From the NCBI RefSeq assembly GCF_036711975.1, contig NC_091972.1, positions 3,477,001-3,541,000 of the forward strand: a stretch of 64,000 nt of DNA. The letters run 5' to 3'. Positions 48,101 to 59,234 of the stretch are shown here, in pieces. This stretch comes from Onthophagus taurus (taxonomy: Eukaryota; Arthropoda; Insecta; Coleoptera; Scarabaeidae). The position numbers and the translations under genes are program-made. Position 1 is the first letter of the stretch. Every line of letters starts with the position of its first letter. The notes below the pieces were generated by a model, which was given only the letters and a program-made list of their open reading frames with translations, made no database searches and was not told the DNA's origin.

Positions 48101-48225
48101 AGAAATTAAGCCTAACGCAGCGTCTTGAAGAATTAGAAGTGGCTAGTGAGTTACGTAATGTCCGTCGACAAGGTGGAGTTCGCGGTCTTCAACGTCCAAG
48201 TCGTTCAAATCGTGACATGTTCTAG
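39154..48225 (+). CDS. BicD: Bicaudal D, dynein cargo adaptor
   Basis: Five exons join in frame: 39154-39357, 39591-40929, 47304-47528, 47582-47839 and 47972-48225, giving 759 aa (fly protein about 780). BicD is a homodimeric coiled-coil adaptor that links cytoplasmic dynein/dynactin to cargo, for example mRNA via Egalitarian, or Rab6 vesicles. Seen: the N-terminal coiled coil with the [10 protein letters not shown] segment (the conserved Ala-Ala dynein light-intermediate-chain contact region), long heptads through exon 2, and the C-terminal cargo-binding coil in exons 4-5 ([51 protein letters not shown]). It ends with a basic RSNRDMF tail. Intron 2 is 6374 nt and full of repeats, while the others are 53-233 nt. 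The ATG at 39154 gives [21 protein letters not shown], like other BicD N-termini. Confidence 0.96.
40968..40992. repeat. 25-bp perfect inverted repeat, left copy, BicD intron 2
   Basis: These 25 bases are exactly complementary to 47203-47227. The left copy begins 38 nt after the donor; the right ends 76 nt before the acceptor. Ignoring the outer TA on each side gives 23-bp arms flanked by TA, so they could be TIRs of a TA-targeting element that later gathered inserts. Confidence 0.85.
40993..43411. other. BicD intron 2, A-rich repeat DNA without a gene
   Basis: Long A runs and AT-rich sequence dominate. 41055-41105 has TAGTTCTAGG..AGTTCTAAAACTAG, a small inverted motif. 42930-43110 is rich in repeated GTTTCA/TGAAAC words. 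No coding sequence is supported. Confidence 0.5.
43412..45042. repeat. Satellite array with higher-order structure in BicD intron 2
   Basis: About 1.6 kb of tandem subunits, each opening with TTC(C/T)TTCACGCTATAAT. Three subunit types alternate: tails GGAG-TTT, GGGTTCAAAAGAAAACCGACA, and CAAAACAAAACTRACCTATCC-type. Longer blocks repeat as higher-order units: the marker CTTCATGCTATAATTAGGG recurs near 43972, 44289 and 44718. Both ends fade into degenerate copies. It shows no coding content. Confidence 0.92.
45175..45509 (+). pseudogene. 3' end of RNase-H LINE, first part, interrupted by Harbinger
   Basis: Homologous to the 3' end of the LINE nested at 54439-57333: the DKLAKEAAK end of RNase H near 45190, KKATLK, and the zinc-knuckle segment [18 protein letters not shown] at about 45397-45452. 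The 3' untranslated tail (GGGCTAAAGTTA) is cut at 45509 and continues at 47094 (GCCTGGCGGCAA). A piece is missing compared with the longer copy. Confidence 0.82.
45764..46267 (+). pseudogene. Harbinger Myb/SANT-like DNA-binding protein, one in-frame stop
   Basis: ATG at 45764 opens [20 protein letters not shown], the Trp/aromatic-spaced helix set of a Myb/SANT-like (zeste-type) DNA-binding domain. It continues with [12 protein letters not shown], a TAG at 45944-45946, then [30 protein letters not shown] and [10 protein letters not shown]. The last codon before the stop is near 46264. In Harbinger elements this partner protein brings the nuclease to the ends. Here the stop makes it inactive unless read through. 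Confidence 0.75.
46352..46888 (-). pseudogene. HARBI1-like nuclease, C-terminus deleted
   Basis: Minus strand from 46888: [11 protein letters not shown], then [38 protein letters not shown], a frame change near 46640, [17 protein letters not shown], and [19 protein letters not shown] with the first catalytic Asp of the DDE nuclease. The frame then ends. The second Asp and Glu, about 150-200 residues further in the family, are absent, so the element lost them by internal deletion. Confidence 0.8.
47094..47130 (+). repeat. 3' tail of the interrupted LINE fragment
   Basis: GCCTGGCGGCAA resumes the LINE tail cut by the Harbinger element, matching GCCCGGCAGCAA in the nested copy at about 54455-54467 (minus). 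The end is approximate. Confidence 0.6.
47203..47227. repeat. 25-bp perfect inverted repeat, right copy, BicD intron 2
   Basis: Exact reverse complement of 40968-40992; see that entry. Confidence 0.85.
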
Positions 48226-50094
48226 CCGAGGCGCCGTCCTATGGTATATGTCATCGCGTTCATTACCACCTTTTTCAAACTATAGGCGGCAAAGAACACC
48301 AAAAAAATTAATTTTTTAAGCAATTTTTATTTTGTTCGGTGACGGTAACTTTTTATCTTCATTTCTTAGATGTGATATTTTTATGATTTTAACTATTCTA
48401 AGAGATAAGGGGTACTCACAAGTGTGGATCCCTTTGAGTATGTTTTTAAAATGTTTTGATGTTTTTAACATATCCAAAAAAAGGTGGAAGATTTTTTTTT
48501 AACTTTACTAGTGAATCTAATGCATTTAAACATAATATTAACAAAGAAATAAAATTAGAAACTGATATATTATTTAAAATGGCTATATTTTACAGTTATA
48601 GAGTAATTTATATTGATTAAAAAGAGAATGTTTAGTGATAAGAATGAGAAACAGTGAACGTCTTTGGAATATTCTAAAAAAAATGTGGGTAAGGTTAAGT
48701 AATCATTAATTGTAATTGATATTACCGAGATAAAGATAAATGAAATAGATGAGCTTTTTGCCAATAAAATATCTACTTAAATATAGGAGGTGTTTTAAAA
48801 AAATTGCTGTAATATTTTTATTGAGTATTAAAGTTCTGATACAAAAAACACTGAAATGTCTAATGTTCAGGTTGGATTAAAAGTTATTTTTTTTATTCTA
48901 ATCTGATCAAAAAGTAAGAAAAAAGCATAAAATAATCCATGTCCTATTAATTAAATTTTGTGACTATAAGTTGTGTTCTCAAACAAAGGATTTATAGTCA
49001 CCAAATATACAATAAACATAGATATATCTATTAATTAAACATAAATTATTATAATTATATATACATGTTGTACCTCAAGTATATTTAACACTGATTTCTG
49101 AAAGAAAGTGTCCAAAAGCAACACAATTCTTTCCGTTGTCCATAATTTTCCCTAGTGTTTATTGTAATGATAAAGCCGAGGGCCTCGAACGCTAAAAAGA
49201 AAATTAAAAAAAAAAAAGAAAACAATACAGAGTATTTTCGTAAAAACGCTTAAAATATAAAAGATGTTTAAAAAAAGGAATGATGAGAACTTTCGAACAC
49301 CTGTTGACCGTTTGTTAATCGATCGACTAATTAATTAATTTTTAAGGATTTAAATCGAAATAAAAACTACTCCGTTCCGTCGGTCCGATCGTCCATTATA
49401 TTCGAGACTTTTGACCTCTTCCGAGCCCAATCGGACCACGGAACTTGGAAATTCGGCCCGTCCCCATTCTCTTATTTTCGTTTTCAAACACTTTGTTAAT
49501 GGCCTCATTTGCATTTTGTTCCCCAATTTTTTTGTTCCAACGGCCTGTTCTTAATGCACTGTTTAAAAACAAGTTATTAGGTAGATAGACGTTTTTATTT
49601 ATTCGATATTTATATAAATGGTAGTGTGAACGTTGCAATATTTATTGTATTGAGTTTTTTTTTATAATCAAAATACACACAGATTATTCTAGTTTTTTTC
49701 TTTAATAAGATATTAGAGAAATATTTAGTGACATTTTTCTATTCATTTTTTTCGTAGGTAAAAAAGATATTCGTATTGTTATCAAATTCTTGCTTGTTTT
49801 TAATCTGGTTATATGATGTAACAAATGTTTTTTATTAATAAAAAGAAAACATTAACTAGAAATTATTACTAGTTGATTTTTATTTTCATTTTTACCACAT
49901 TATAACTTAAACTTTTTACAGGAAGTGGTACTAAACGTTGACATTCCATAAACATTGTGTTTACTCAACAACAGCAAAATTTACTCAAAACGGAATTTTT
50001 AATATTCATAATTCGCACATTTTGAGTGATGAAAATCCTCATGCAATACTAGAAACTCATCATCAGTGGCAGTTCAGTCCTTTTTTCTTCCAAA
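48226..50094. other. BicD 3' UTR and downstream AT-rich DNA
   Basis: AATAAA occurs at 48548-48553, about 320 nt after the BicD stop, and is a plausible poly(A) signal; later ones exist. 49370-49500 is GC-richer (open 80-codon minus frame 49638-49396, no family recognised). No other gene seen before the LINE that starts at 50095. Confidence 0.5.
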
Positions 50095-50326
50095 GAGAAC
50101 ATTTATTATTTATTTATTCGTTTCGGGATGCAGACAGGTTAACCCAATAAAGCATCCACTAAACTTACAAGCAAAATACAGATATAACATAATAAGTCCT
50201 AAATTATAAAGTTAAACAGACATGAAAGAAAAAAAAACAAAAATACAATCCAAAAGCAACAACTAAAAGTAAATTTCAACTCAAAATTTCAGTCAATGTT
50301 GGGAAGCAACATACATTTCTTTTTAA

Positions 50327-52536
50327 CACGTTGACTGCCAACTACGATATAACTCGTAGTGTACGTTCTGGCCTAGGACGCCAAGTACGAGTTATCTCGT
50401 AGTTTGTTTATTTTCCATAGCCGTACAGTTAGCATTATATTTTAAAAAAACAAATGTTTCCATGAACAGAAAATATAGTACTATCTGATTTATACAAAAT
50501 CATTATTGTCTTTATACAAAATAATACGTTTATTGTTTATGATACTTTTTGAAACAATCTTCCACACAAAGGGCTGGTTTCTCTGCACAAACTGGGCAGA
50601 AATAACGCGTTTCTCGGCGTTGTTTAGCCTGAGTACAAATTCGACATGGCTTTGTGGGTCTCTATTTTTTCTCGCTGGGTGGAATACACTCCAAATAATG
50701 AAGATTTTGCAATCTTATTTTCTCCGCAACTAGTTGAAACTGTTCTCCCATCAACGCAATGACAAATTCTTCCCTAAATTTTATTAGTTTTATTTTAGAT
50801 GCAGTTATTTTTTGAAATATTTTATGCGCATTGTGTATATATATTTCTATAATGTGTAAAGCAACCTTTTTAGGCCACCTAATAGTTTTTCTTAGGCATG
50901 TGTAGTAAGCCAGCATTTGATCTGATCGATCAATACCAGACATTCCTTTATTATAATCTCGAATTATATTTGGTTTCGTCGGAAGTTTACCATTGCGATT
51001 GGATACCTCCATCATTTCAACAACATGCATGTTTGAAATAGTCAAGACTTCTCGTTTGTCTTTCCATTTACATACAGTAATGGGACCGTTTCGCTGCCAT
51101 GTAACTTCCCCTTTTTTCAGCTTTCGATTTATCACATCTTGGGGATTCTCCTTTCGGTTCTTTCGTAAAGTTCCACATACATACGTTTTTCGGGTTGTCA
51201 GTAATTTTGTAAGTGTAACAGAATTATAAAAATTGTCCATGTGTAGTGTATATCCCTTATCGAGATAATCTTCAGCTAAATGTAAGACTATATCAGTTGT
51301 GTGACCTAAATTATTGTTAGTTTTCTCAGATTTTCCGCTATAAATTCTTATTTTCATCGGACTCGCATAATTTATACAGTTTGATACCATATTTATGTTT
51401 TTTATTTTTTATGTATTGGCGAAAATATAATCTTCCACGCCATAGCAGCATTGATTCATCAATACAAATATTTTTATTTGGCACGTAGTTTTGGCTCATA
51501 ATATCATTGAAATGATTTAGTATAGGTCTTACCTTATATAATCTATCAGAAGATGGTACTGGGTTATCAACTAAGTGAAAATAACGCAGTAGCAATTGAA
51601 ATCTATTTCGACTCATATGCGATCGCCAAAACATTACATTATATAGTTTATTTCTACTCCAATAATGCTCTATTGAAGGAAATGTACAAGGGCCCATTTG
51701 TAACAAAAGTGCAATAAAAACTTTCATTTCTGACACATCTATCCACTGTGACGCCCTGTTAGATTTTTTTATCTTTTTAAGATTTGCAATTTCTTGCTTA
51801 GCGTATAAATTAGTTTGCTCAACCAATAATGCAAGAAACTCCTCCGAAAAAAATAAGTCTACCAGCGTTTGCACTGTAAGATTTGTCGTATCCAAATTAA
51901 AACCAACGTTTTCTTGGAAAATAAATAATTCAGGGTTTTGTGGAATTTCTGCCCACAAATTGTCACCCGTACTTAATGTGCTTGCTTCGGACACATCATT
52001 ATTATCTTCAGTTTCGGAGACTACTTCATAATCACTGTTCATTGAATTTTCAGAAAATTCGGAATCGCTACTGTCGTTACTACCCTCGTCCAATTGTGAA
52101 TCGCTGGGATTGTCGTAAAAATCAACTTGTTTTTCAGTCCGCCGTCGTTTCTTATCCATATTGAGATATTTATAATTAATTAATAATATTAATTATAAAT
52201 AAAAATTATAAAGATACACACTCAAGAAAGACGTAAAAACGTAATGCACTCCACTATATCTGATTTTCTACTGACGAAGTTAGACGCATCAAGCGACAAG
52301 TCGAAACGTGTTTGGTATGTACGAATTAACTCGTAGTTTGCTTCTGCGAAGAGTTTTTTGTAACAGAAGCCAACTACGAGATAATTCGTGTGATCGTTAT
52401 TTTCTAAAAAACACATTCCCTACGCTTTTTGATTATTTATATTAACCCTAATTTAGAGTTTATAACAGTATAACATAATAAAATTAATTTGTCTTTTTGG
52501 ACCGGAATCCTGAAAATTGTCGTGGCAGTCAACGTG
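50327..52536 (-). mobile_element. piggyBac-type transposon
   Basis: TTAA at 50323-50326 and 52537-52540 flanks inverted ends CACGTTGACTGCCA (50327) and its complement (52536). TTAA targeting is diagnostic for piggyBac. Subterminal inverted words built on ACTACGAG/CTCGTAGT occur at both ends (about 50341-50401 and 52320-52390). The 2210-bp element lies in the 3' UTR of the CR1/Jockey-like LINE, so it is the younger insertion. Confidence 0.93.
50530..52159 (-). pseudogene. piggyBac transposase, frameshifted
   Basis: From ATG 52159 (MDKKRRRTEKQ): acidic N-terminus, then NLWAEIPQNPELF, the DDE core with CIDESMLLWRG (first Asp), a frameshift at about 51350-51375, DKGYTLHMDNFYNSVTL (second Asp) and RDYNKGMSGIDRSDQMLAYY (third Asp). 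A TAG near 50670 precedes the Cys-rich C-terminal domain (CRICTQAK, FCPVCAEKPALCVEDCF), ending in TAA at 50530. All three catalytic Asp are preserved, but one frameshift and one stop prevent a full product. Length without them would be about 540 aa, normal for the family. Confidence 0.9.
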
Positions 52537-52639
52537 TTAAACGACACAAAAGAATAATTATATCAATCGACTGGCAAACTATTATAACAATTTAATATGC
52601 GCAGGATAGGCAATTAGTATACGCATTAGACGCCGAAGG

Positions 52640-54433
52640 AGGTATTCCAAACAAAAAACTCGCGAGTGCGATATTGCGGGGCATTAAAACTAATTAAAGA
52701 TAAGAGTTCTGGATTATCAATAAGCCCGGTAACCAGTTTATATAATAAACACAAGTCCCTCACAAATCTACGGCGAGGCAGAGAAATCAAACCGTACAAG
52801 CAACCGAGTACTCACAACAAGGTAAGTGAAATTTATGAGCTAGAAACCTAACAAAACGACGCTGAACCAACTCCAAACGGTCAATGTATATGTGATATAT
52901 AGGATTCCAAACCACCGAGCAAAAAGATAGAATACTATTAACATATGCCATATAAGCAGATTTTAAGCAATCAAGATTTGAGAAGACATAGGTAGTTCTT
53001 AGAATAAACCCCAATTGTCTCATAGCTTTGAAAAAGATATACTCAATGTGATCTGAAAATAAGAGTTTTGAATCTAGCATCACACCAAGGTCTTTGATAG
53101 AAGTAACACATTTAATAGATTCAACACCAAGCAGATATGAAAAATCAATGTTATATCTTTTTCTGCTAAAAGAAATTTTGGAGCATTTTTCATAATTTAG
53201 AAGAAGTTTGTTCATAGAACAATAAGTGTTAAAACGATAAAGATCGCTTTGCAATTTAATACAGTCAGCAACTGTACGTATAGAGGAAAAAATTTTGCAA
53301 TCATCCGCATATAATAAGAAACTGGAATGCATAAAACACGATCCAATGTCGTTAATGTAAATTACAAATAATAACGGGCCGAGATGGCTCCCCTGGGGTA
53401 CTCCAGACGTAACAGCTCGAGATTTCGAAATACAGTCAAATAAACGAACTGCCTGCCTTCTATTCGAAATATATGATTTTAACAAAGCAATGATTGAACC
53501 AGGCAACGGGAAAGTTACTAGTTTGGAAATTAAGATATTATGATCGATCTTATCGAATGCTTTACTGAACTCTGTGTAAATAGAATCAACTTGACAGTTA
53601 TCATTAAGCGAATTTTGAATGAAATTAACATAAGTAATTAAATTAGATTCTACAGACCTATCAGGCAAAAAACCAAATTGTTCAACCATGAAAAAAGGTT
53701 TTAACGAAAAATCAATGTCTTTGTAAATAAGTTTTTCAAAAATTTTTGAAAGTAATGATAAATTAGAAATAGGGCGGTAATTATTGATCAAGTGTTTGTT
53801 ACCAGATTTAAAAATAGGAATAATTAAAGCACTTTTCCAAACGGTTGGAAAAACAGACTCAGCAATAGAGCTTAAAAAAATCAAAAAAAGTGGATTAGCA
53901 AGTTCTTCCGCACAAGCATTCAAAAAAATGCCCGGTAAACCATCCGGTCCCGGTGCCGAATTAACATTAATAGACTTCGGTAACTCTTTAACGTCAGTTT
54001 CATTAAACCAACACAAAACATCCCCACCGGAAACTGAATCATTAGGGCCTTTCAAGGTACCATCAATAAAGACCTCGCCGAAAAATTCAGAAAACAATTC
54101 AACAATGTCCGAGCCAACGGAAGCAGAAACATCACCATACGACATGGGAACCGGCATACCGCCGCCGCTACCCCTTTTGTCACGAAAAAAGGACCTGTTT
54201 CGGATTGTCAATAATATTTTCTTGCAAATTATTAATGTAATTTTGATAGTCAGCCCTAATGAGACTCTTCGAACGTTTACGCAACAAAGATAAAGACAAG
54301 TAATCCACTTGATTACCGTACTTTTTCCACCTTTTATGATATACCAATGCGGAAAACGCTTAGAATTCCCAATGGTTCTGTGAGGGACATGATGCCTAAT
54401 CATCCGATTCAGATGTGAGTAGAATACCTCCAA
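52640..54433 (-). pseudogene. LINE ORF2, reverse transcriptase half (outer LINE)
   Basis: Begins on the minus strand at 54433, right after the nested LINE, with ALEVFYSHLNRMIRHHVPHR, and runs open to 52787. Motifs: INVNSAPGPDGLPG, VWKSALIIPIFKSGN, YRPISNLSLLSKIFEKLIY, IYTEFSKAFDKIDHNIL (palm A), TSGVPQGSHLGPLLFVIYIN (palm B), LLYADDCKIF (palm C, both Asp present), SIKDLGVMLDSKLLFSDHI. A frameshift near 52800 leads to DLCLLYKLVTGLIDN and a tail to about 52640. The 5' part of the same ORF is at 57335-58128. Confidence 0.88.
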
Positions 54434-54438
54434 GGCTT

Positions 54439-57333
54439 ATTATTATTATTATTGCTGCCGGGCTGAGGAGGGCGGCCCCTCTCGTTACCGCGACCTATAA
54501 GATCTATTGTAACTTTAGCCCTCCAAAAGTTTAGGGCAAATGTAGGTCCTTAATGAACCTTAGTATTGTCCTGAGGTCTTGAACCTTTATGTCGGTAGGT
54601 AACAGGGGAGTTTTACCGAAGACGTTGTGCCTTAGACGTCCTCTGGCGACGCAATTGCACAGTATATGTTCAGCAGTTTCTGACTCGTCGTTGCATAGTC
54701 GACAAGTTTGATCCTCAGCTTGTCCAATGTGGAAGAGGTGGTATTTTAGGGGCACATGGCCGGTTAGGTAGCCTGAGAGCGTTCTTAGATCCCCTTTGCT
54801 GAGGCATAAAACCTCTTTGGTTTTGTTTTGCGACGGAGTTATCATACTCTTCGCTTGTCTGTGACCTGGAAGTTCTTTCCAGCGGCAAGGCTATCTTTGA
54901 AGCCTCCCAGTTGTTGATTATTTGTTTTAGGTGGCTTTTTTGCAGTCCACATCCAGGTTAGGGTCCAATGAAGGGCGTGTTTGCTGCCTCTTTGGCCAGC
55001 TTGTCGGCCTTCTCATTGCCCTCAATGTTGCTGTGACCTGGAACCCACCATAGGGTAACATCATTGCCCCTAGCGAGTTCTCTCAGGTTATTGGTGCACT
55101 CTCGGATCAGTGCGGAGCCACACGTGTAGGCCTGAATTGCCTTTAAGGCGGCCCGACTGTCTGTGAAAATGTTTATGGATGCACCTTTTTGTCCCTTCTG
55201 TAGGTTCAAAGCGGTGCAGAAGTTTATAGCAAAAACTTCTGCTTGGAAAATTGTTAAGTCCGAGCTGAGGGGCAATTTGATGTGGCTATTTGGTCCACTG
55301 ATGCCCATGCCTACTCCCGATCTTACTGTCTTTGAAGCATCGGTGTACCAGGCTAGGGCTCCTCTTTTTAGTTGAGGCCCTCCTTTCGCCCAAACATCGA
55401 AATTGTATTCCGTCGGTATAAGGTCCGTTTTAATTTCAATCAGGTGATTTAGACATGGGTCTTTGAGGATCACGAGGTGTCCTCTGAGATTACCCTGCAT
55501 CAACTTGAGTGAAGAAACTGTTTTCAGTGATAAGGCACTTAAGGCTGCCTCCTTTTGTATATATATGTGGAGCGGTGTGAGACCAAGTAGGGCTTCCAAA
55601 GCAGCCGTCGGACAGGATCTCATTGCACCCGTTATGTTAAGACATGCTAACCGCTGGATTTGTGCCAGCTGTTGTTGAGCTGTCTTATGTTTTGTTTTTG
55701 GCCACCAAACCAATGAGGCGTAGGCGACCATGGGTCTGATTATTGCTACGTAGGCCCAATGAGCCATTCGTGGTTTGAGACCCCAGTTCCTTCCTAGGAG
55801 CCTGCGGCAGATCTGGTTTGCCATGATGGCCTTTTTCCTCACCTTATCTAAGTGTGAGTTCCAGTTTAGTTTACTATCAAGTATTACCCCTAGGTATTTA
55901 GTTTCTGTTTTGAGGTTAACAGTTCTGCTTTCAATGGAGGGTGCTTTTATTTGTAGCTTCCTTCTCCGAGTGAAAGGGACTATTTCGATTTTATTGGGAT
56001 TGATGCTGAGCCCATTGCTTCTGCACCAAGTACTGGTGAGTAGTAGGGCTTTCTGCATTAGCTGCGTTATGATTGAATCATATTTACCTCGGATTGTGAT
56101 TACCAGGTCATCAGCATACCCTTATATCTTAAATCCGTTTTTAGTTAGGATGTTCATCAAGTCATCAACTACCAGGCACCATAATAGAGGTGATAGCACT
56201 CCCCCTTGGGGACATCCTCTTAGCGCCTTTATAGTCAGCGACTCGCCTCCCAGACTGGCTGTGATCTGCCGACTTTTCAACATGGCTATACACCACTTGA
56301 TTGTCGACGGATGTATGTCTTTTGCGTTTAAAGCCTTCTCTATGGATTCATATGAGGTGTTATCAAACGCACCCTCTATATCTATGAAAGCACAAAGGGC
56401 TATCTCTTTGGTTGCAATTGCCTCCTCTAAGGTGCTAGTCAAAGCATGGAGAGCGGTAATTGTTGATTTTGCTTTCTGGTAAGCATGTTGGCTAGGGTGG
56501 AGTGGATTTGTGAGAAGCACTCCGTTCCTTAGGTATTGATCGATTACCTTTTCCATCCCTTTGAGGAGAAATGAAGTTAGGCTAATTGGTCTGTACGCCT
56601 TAGGGTCCGCGTTTGAACGCCTACCACCTTTGGGTATGAAGACCACCTTTACTTTCCTCCATAGAGTGGGTATATAGCTAAAGCTGTAGCTAGCTATATA
56701 TAGGGATATTATTAGTGGGAGAAGTTCTTCTAAGCCTTTTTGCAGAAAGATAGGCAGAATTTCATCTCCTCTAGGTGATTTTAGGGGCTTAAATTCGAGA
56801 TAGCCCACCTTACTCTGTTGGGTGTGAAAATATTCCCAGCTGTGCTGCGAACCCTACTTGATGGACGGGTTATGTCCATTACTTCAGGGTCGGCATCTGC
56901 ATGGGGGCAGACTTTTGAGGAAGGAAAGTGTGTACTCAGTAGGAGTTCCAACGATTCCTTAGCATCCTCTGTATATTTACCATCTTGTTTGCATAGGTGG
57001 CCTAGATCAGTGTTGTGATCTTTTGCCAAGATCTTATGCAGACGAGCAACTGTAGGCGTATTGTCTATGCCTTCACAGAAGCTGCGCCAGGTTTTTCTTT
57101 TGGCTTTGCGGATAGCCAAGTTATATTCCGTTAGGGCTTTTCTATAGACATCCCATGTTTGCTCGAGTTTGGAATTCCTGACTTTATTATATAGTCTTCT
57201 AACCATGACTCGCTGGTTTTCAAGGTCCTTGTTCCACCAAGGCACATTGGATTGTGCTCTTTTGTGTTTTATTGGACAGCTTGATTTATACGCACTATGT
57301 ATGAGATTGTTTAGTTGAACAGAGGCTATTTCG
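54439..57333 (-). mobile_element. 5'-truncated RNase-H LINE nested in the outer LINE
   Basis: Target duplication AGGCTT at 54433-54438 and 57334-57339; 3' end in an (AAT)n run. Without it the outer ORF2 reads straight through (..NLNVNQA / LEVFYSH..). The element encodes, on the minus strand, the linker after the endonuclease (VPWWNKDLENQRV near 57245), reverse transcriptase (YRPISLTSFLLKGMEKVID; CAFIDIEGAFDNTSYESI; GCPQGGVLSPLLWCLVVDDL; GYADDLVI), thumb, RNase H (WYTDASK, QAEVFAI, FTDSRAAL, WWVPGHSNIEGNEKADKLA) and a CCHC-like tail ([18 protein letters not shown]). A TAA just before GYADD and a break near 54960 inactivate it. The endonuclease is missing. It belongs to the I/LOA/R1-like group of RNase-H LINEs; the exact clade is not settled. 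Confidence 0.9.
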
Positions 57334-57334
57334 A

Positions 57335-58128
57335 GGCTTGGTTAACATTAAGATTAATAAAGGCGTCATTCCAGTCAAATGCACGGATATCAGCTTTGAG
57401 AGAAACGTAATCTGCCTTATTAAAAAAGAATCTTTCAAGCCGACTATCATCAAACTTTACATTCGAACTGAACTCAAAACAAAAATCTATAGCTGGATGA
57501 TGGTCATCAAGATTAACTAACGGATCAATACAATTCTGAACGCAAAACACAGCAAATCGATTACAAAGAATCAGATCCAACTCTCGACAGTTTGTATTAG
57601 AAATATTATTAAATTGTGAAAAATTACAATATGAAAATATGTCCAGAAAATCTTTTGTACGCACCGAATTATCCCCAGAGGGCAAGAGTATACCAGTAGA
57701 AGACTACGAGGATGACGTCATTCGGATTACGATCATTAATCATCTGCAGCTGTAGAAGAAAGCTATCGATCGCTGCAGTATCATTGGGAGGCAAGTAAAC
57801 ACAACACAACACGCGACACTTCACCACGGACGCACAACCATAAGTCCTCTGCACCCGTTGAAAACTCTGGCATTGGAGACACAGGAATACCCCTTTTGGC
57901 CGCCACAAGAACACCACCTCCATCGAGCTTGGTAGATAAAGAAGAAGATCTGTCACGACGATAGATAACACATCTATCGCAGAGAATCTCCCCACTAAGC
58001 ACTGAGTCGTTCAAAAAGGTCTCCGTAAGAAGTATAAAATCGCTATTGATGCTGTGAGAATTAATAAAACATTTAGTGGTTTTCGTACGTAGACCACGGA
58101 CGTTTTGGTAGTAAAAAGACCAGACCAT
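57335..58128 (-). pseudogene. LINE ORF2, endonuclease half (outer LINE)
   Basis: Minus-strand frames encode an APE-type endonuclease: FYYQNVRGLRTKTTKCF, DFILLTETFLNDSV, GGGVLVAAKRGIPV, then VLCCVYLPPNDT in another frame and DLILCNRF, VNLDDHHPAIDF in a third, ending ..DWNDAFINLNVNQA at the nested insertion. The catalytic-type Asn, Glu and Asp-His residues are recognisable, but at least two frameshifts break the chain. It joins the reverse transcriptase half at 54433. Confidence 0.85.
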
Positions 58129-58164
58129 ACAAGATTAAGAGAAAATCAGCATAAAAAGGTCACA

Positions 58165-59120
58165 TCTTAGAGTCTCAACAAATCAGCATGAGACTTTATA
58201 ATCACCATCCTCGATCTGTCATCCTTGCGGGCATGAACAACGCAATTTTTAGTCCATATATATTTATAATTTTTATCACGACCCAGCTGTTTGGTCTTCT
58301 TAAAGAGATCCGCATTAAAAGCCGTAAGGTGCTCATTAATAAACAAATTGTCAGTCAGATTAAGAATCTTAATGCCCGTAGACGGATTGTCACTATTTTT
58401 ACGGTATATCCTTGCACACGCCAAAAATCGGTCCCGTATAATACGAGATTTGAATTTTATAATTACATTTTTCACATGAGCACGTGAGGAATCGGAGTGA
58501 TTTCTCGATGGCAATCTATGCACAACGTCAACATCAATGGACAATCAATCGCCTTCCCTATCTCCGAAACAATAGAGCATAAATCCTCATTATTTTTTTT
58601 TTTCAGGTATTCCAGACAAGGTCAAGTTATTAAGTCTGGAATACTGTTCAAGGTGCTCAATACGAGAATTCAGTTCGGTGACCGATTTTTTTAATTTAAG
58701 ATTTTCAGCAACAATACCATCAATGGTCTTAACCTTCTCTCCAAACGACTTAAGTGTCTTATCGAAATCCGAAATCATGTCACCATAGAATGACACAGAT
58801 TGAAGTATTTCTTCATATTTGGAATTTATACTTTTTACTTCCGACTGAATAGATTTTAATATTGATAACAACTGAGTGTTAGATGGAATGGAAGAGCCGG
58901 AAGAAGAGGACTGATCATCATCTATCACTATAGAAGCATTGGCGTCGTCGCGACAAGATGAACATTTCCAAAAAACTCCTTGAGTTTTATATTTCGTCAG
59001 ATCGGCTCCCGGTATTCCAACACATTTCGCGTGATAAAATCCCTTACAGTCTCCAGAGCACTGAAGACCTGGCGCTCTCGACGTCAAACGCGCACTGCAT
59101 GTAAGACAGTCACGGGACAC
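58165..59120 (-). pseudogene. LINE ORF1 with PHD-type zinc finger (outer LINE)
   Basis: The frame open from 59120 begins with a GTG codon (the true start is unclear) and shows CLTCSARLTSRAPGLQCSGD, HAKCVG, and FWKCSSC, a C4HC3-like PHD arrangement. A Ser-rich linker, a coiled coil (about 58880-58640: LSILKSIQSEVKSINSKYEE, ELNSRIEHLEQYSR) and an RRM-like/C-terminal domain (NVIIKFKSRIIRDRFL) follow. Frameshifts at the A run near 58600 and near 58540 interrupt it. PHD-bearing ORF1 proteins are known from CR1-type LINEs, where they serve as nucleic-acid chaperones. Confidence 0.75.
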
Positions 59121-59234
59121 AGCGATACAAATCCACGACCGGGAACAAAAAAAGCAGTCCGTACAGAAATACTCCCACGAAAACCGACTTCAATATCGAA
59201 AATTATATTCATTAAGGTGTAAATATCTTCCAAA

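Larger units (their letters stand above)
50095..59225 (-). mobile_element. Full-length CR1/Jockey-like LINE with two nested transposons
   Basis: Flanked by the 9-bp repeat TCTTCCAAA at 50086-50094 and 59226-59234, a good target-site duplication. Read on the minus strand it has a leader, ORF1 with a PHD-type finger, ORF2 with endonuclease and reverse transcriptase, and a 3' end in an ATAAATAAATAA run. Without the nested piggyBac (50327-52536) and second LINE (54439-57333) it is about 4.0 kb, a normal full length. Frameshifts in ORF1, in the endonuclease and near the polymerase C-terminus show it is dead. The related fragment at 14440-16065 shares its 3' tail. Confidence 0.88.

Noticed and set aside
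49396-49638. 80-residue minus-strand frame as a gene downstream of BicD
   Set aside because: No recognisable family, no splice or promoter context; most likely non-coding sequence.
54784-56482. Plus-strand frames at 55163, 55463 and 55775 as genes
   Set aside because: They are antisense to the reverse transcriptase and RNase H of the nested LINE.
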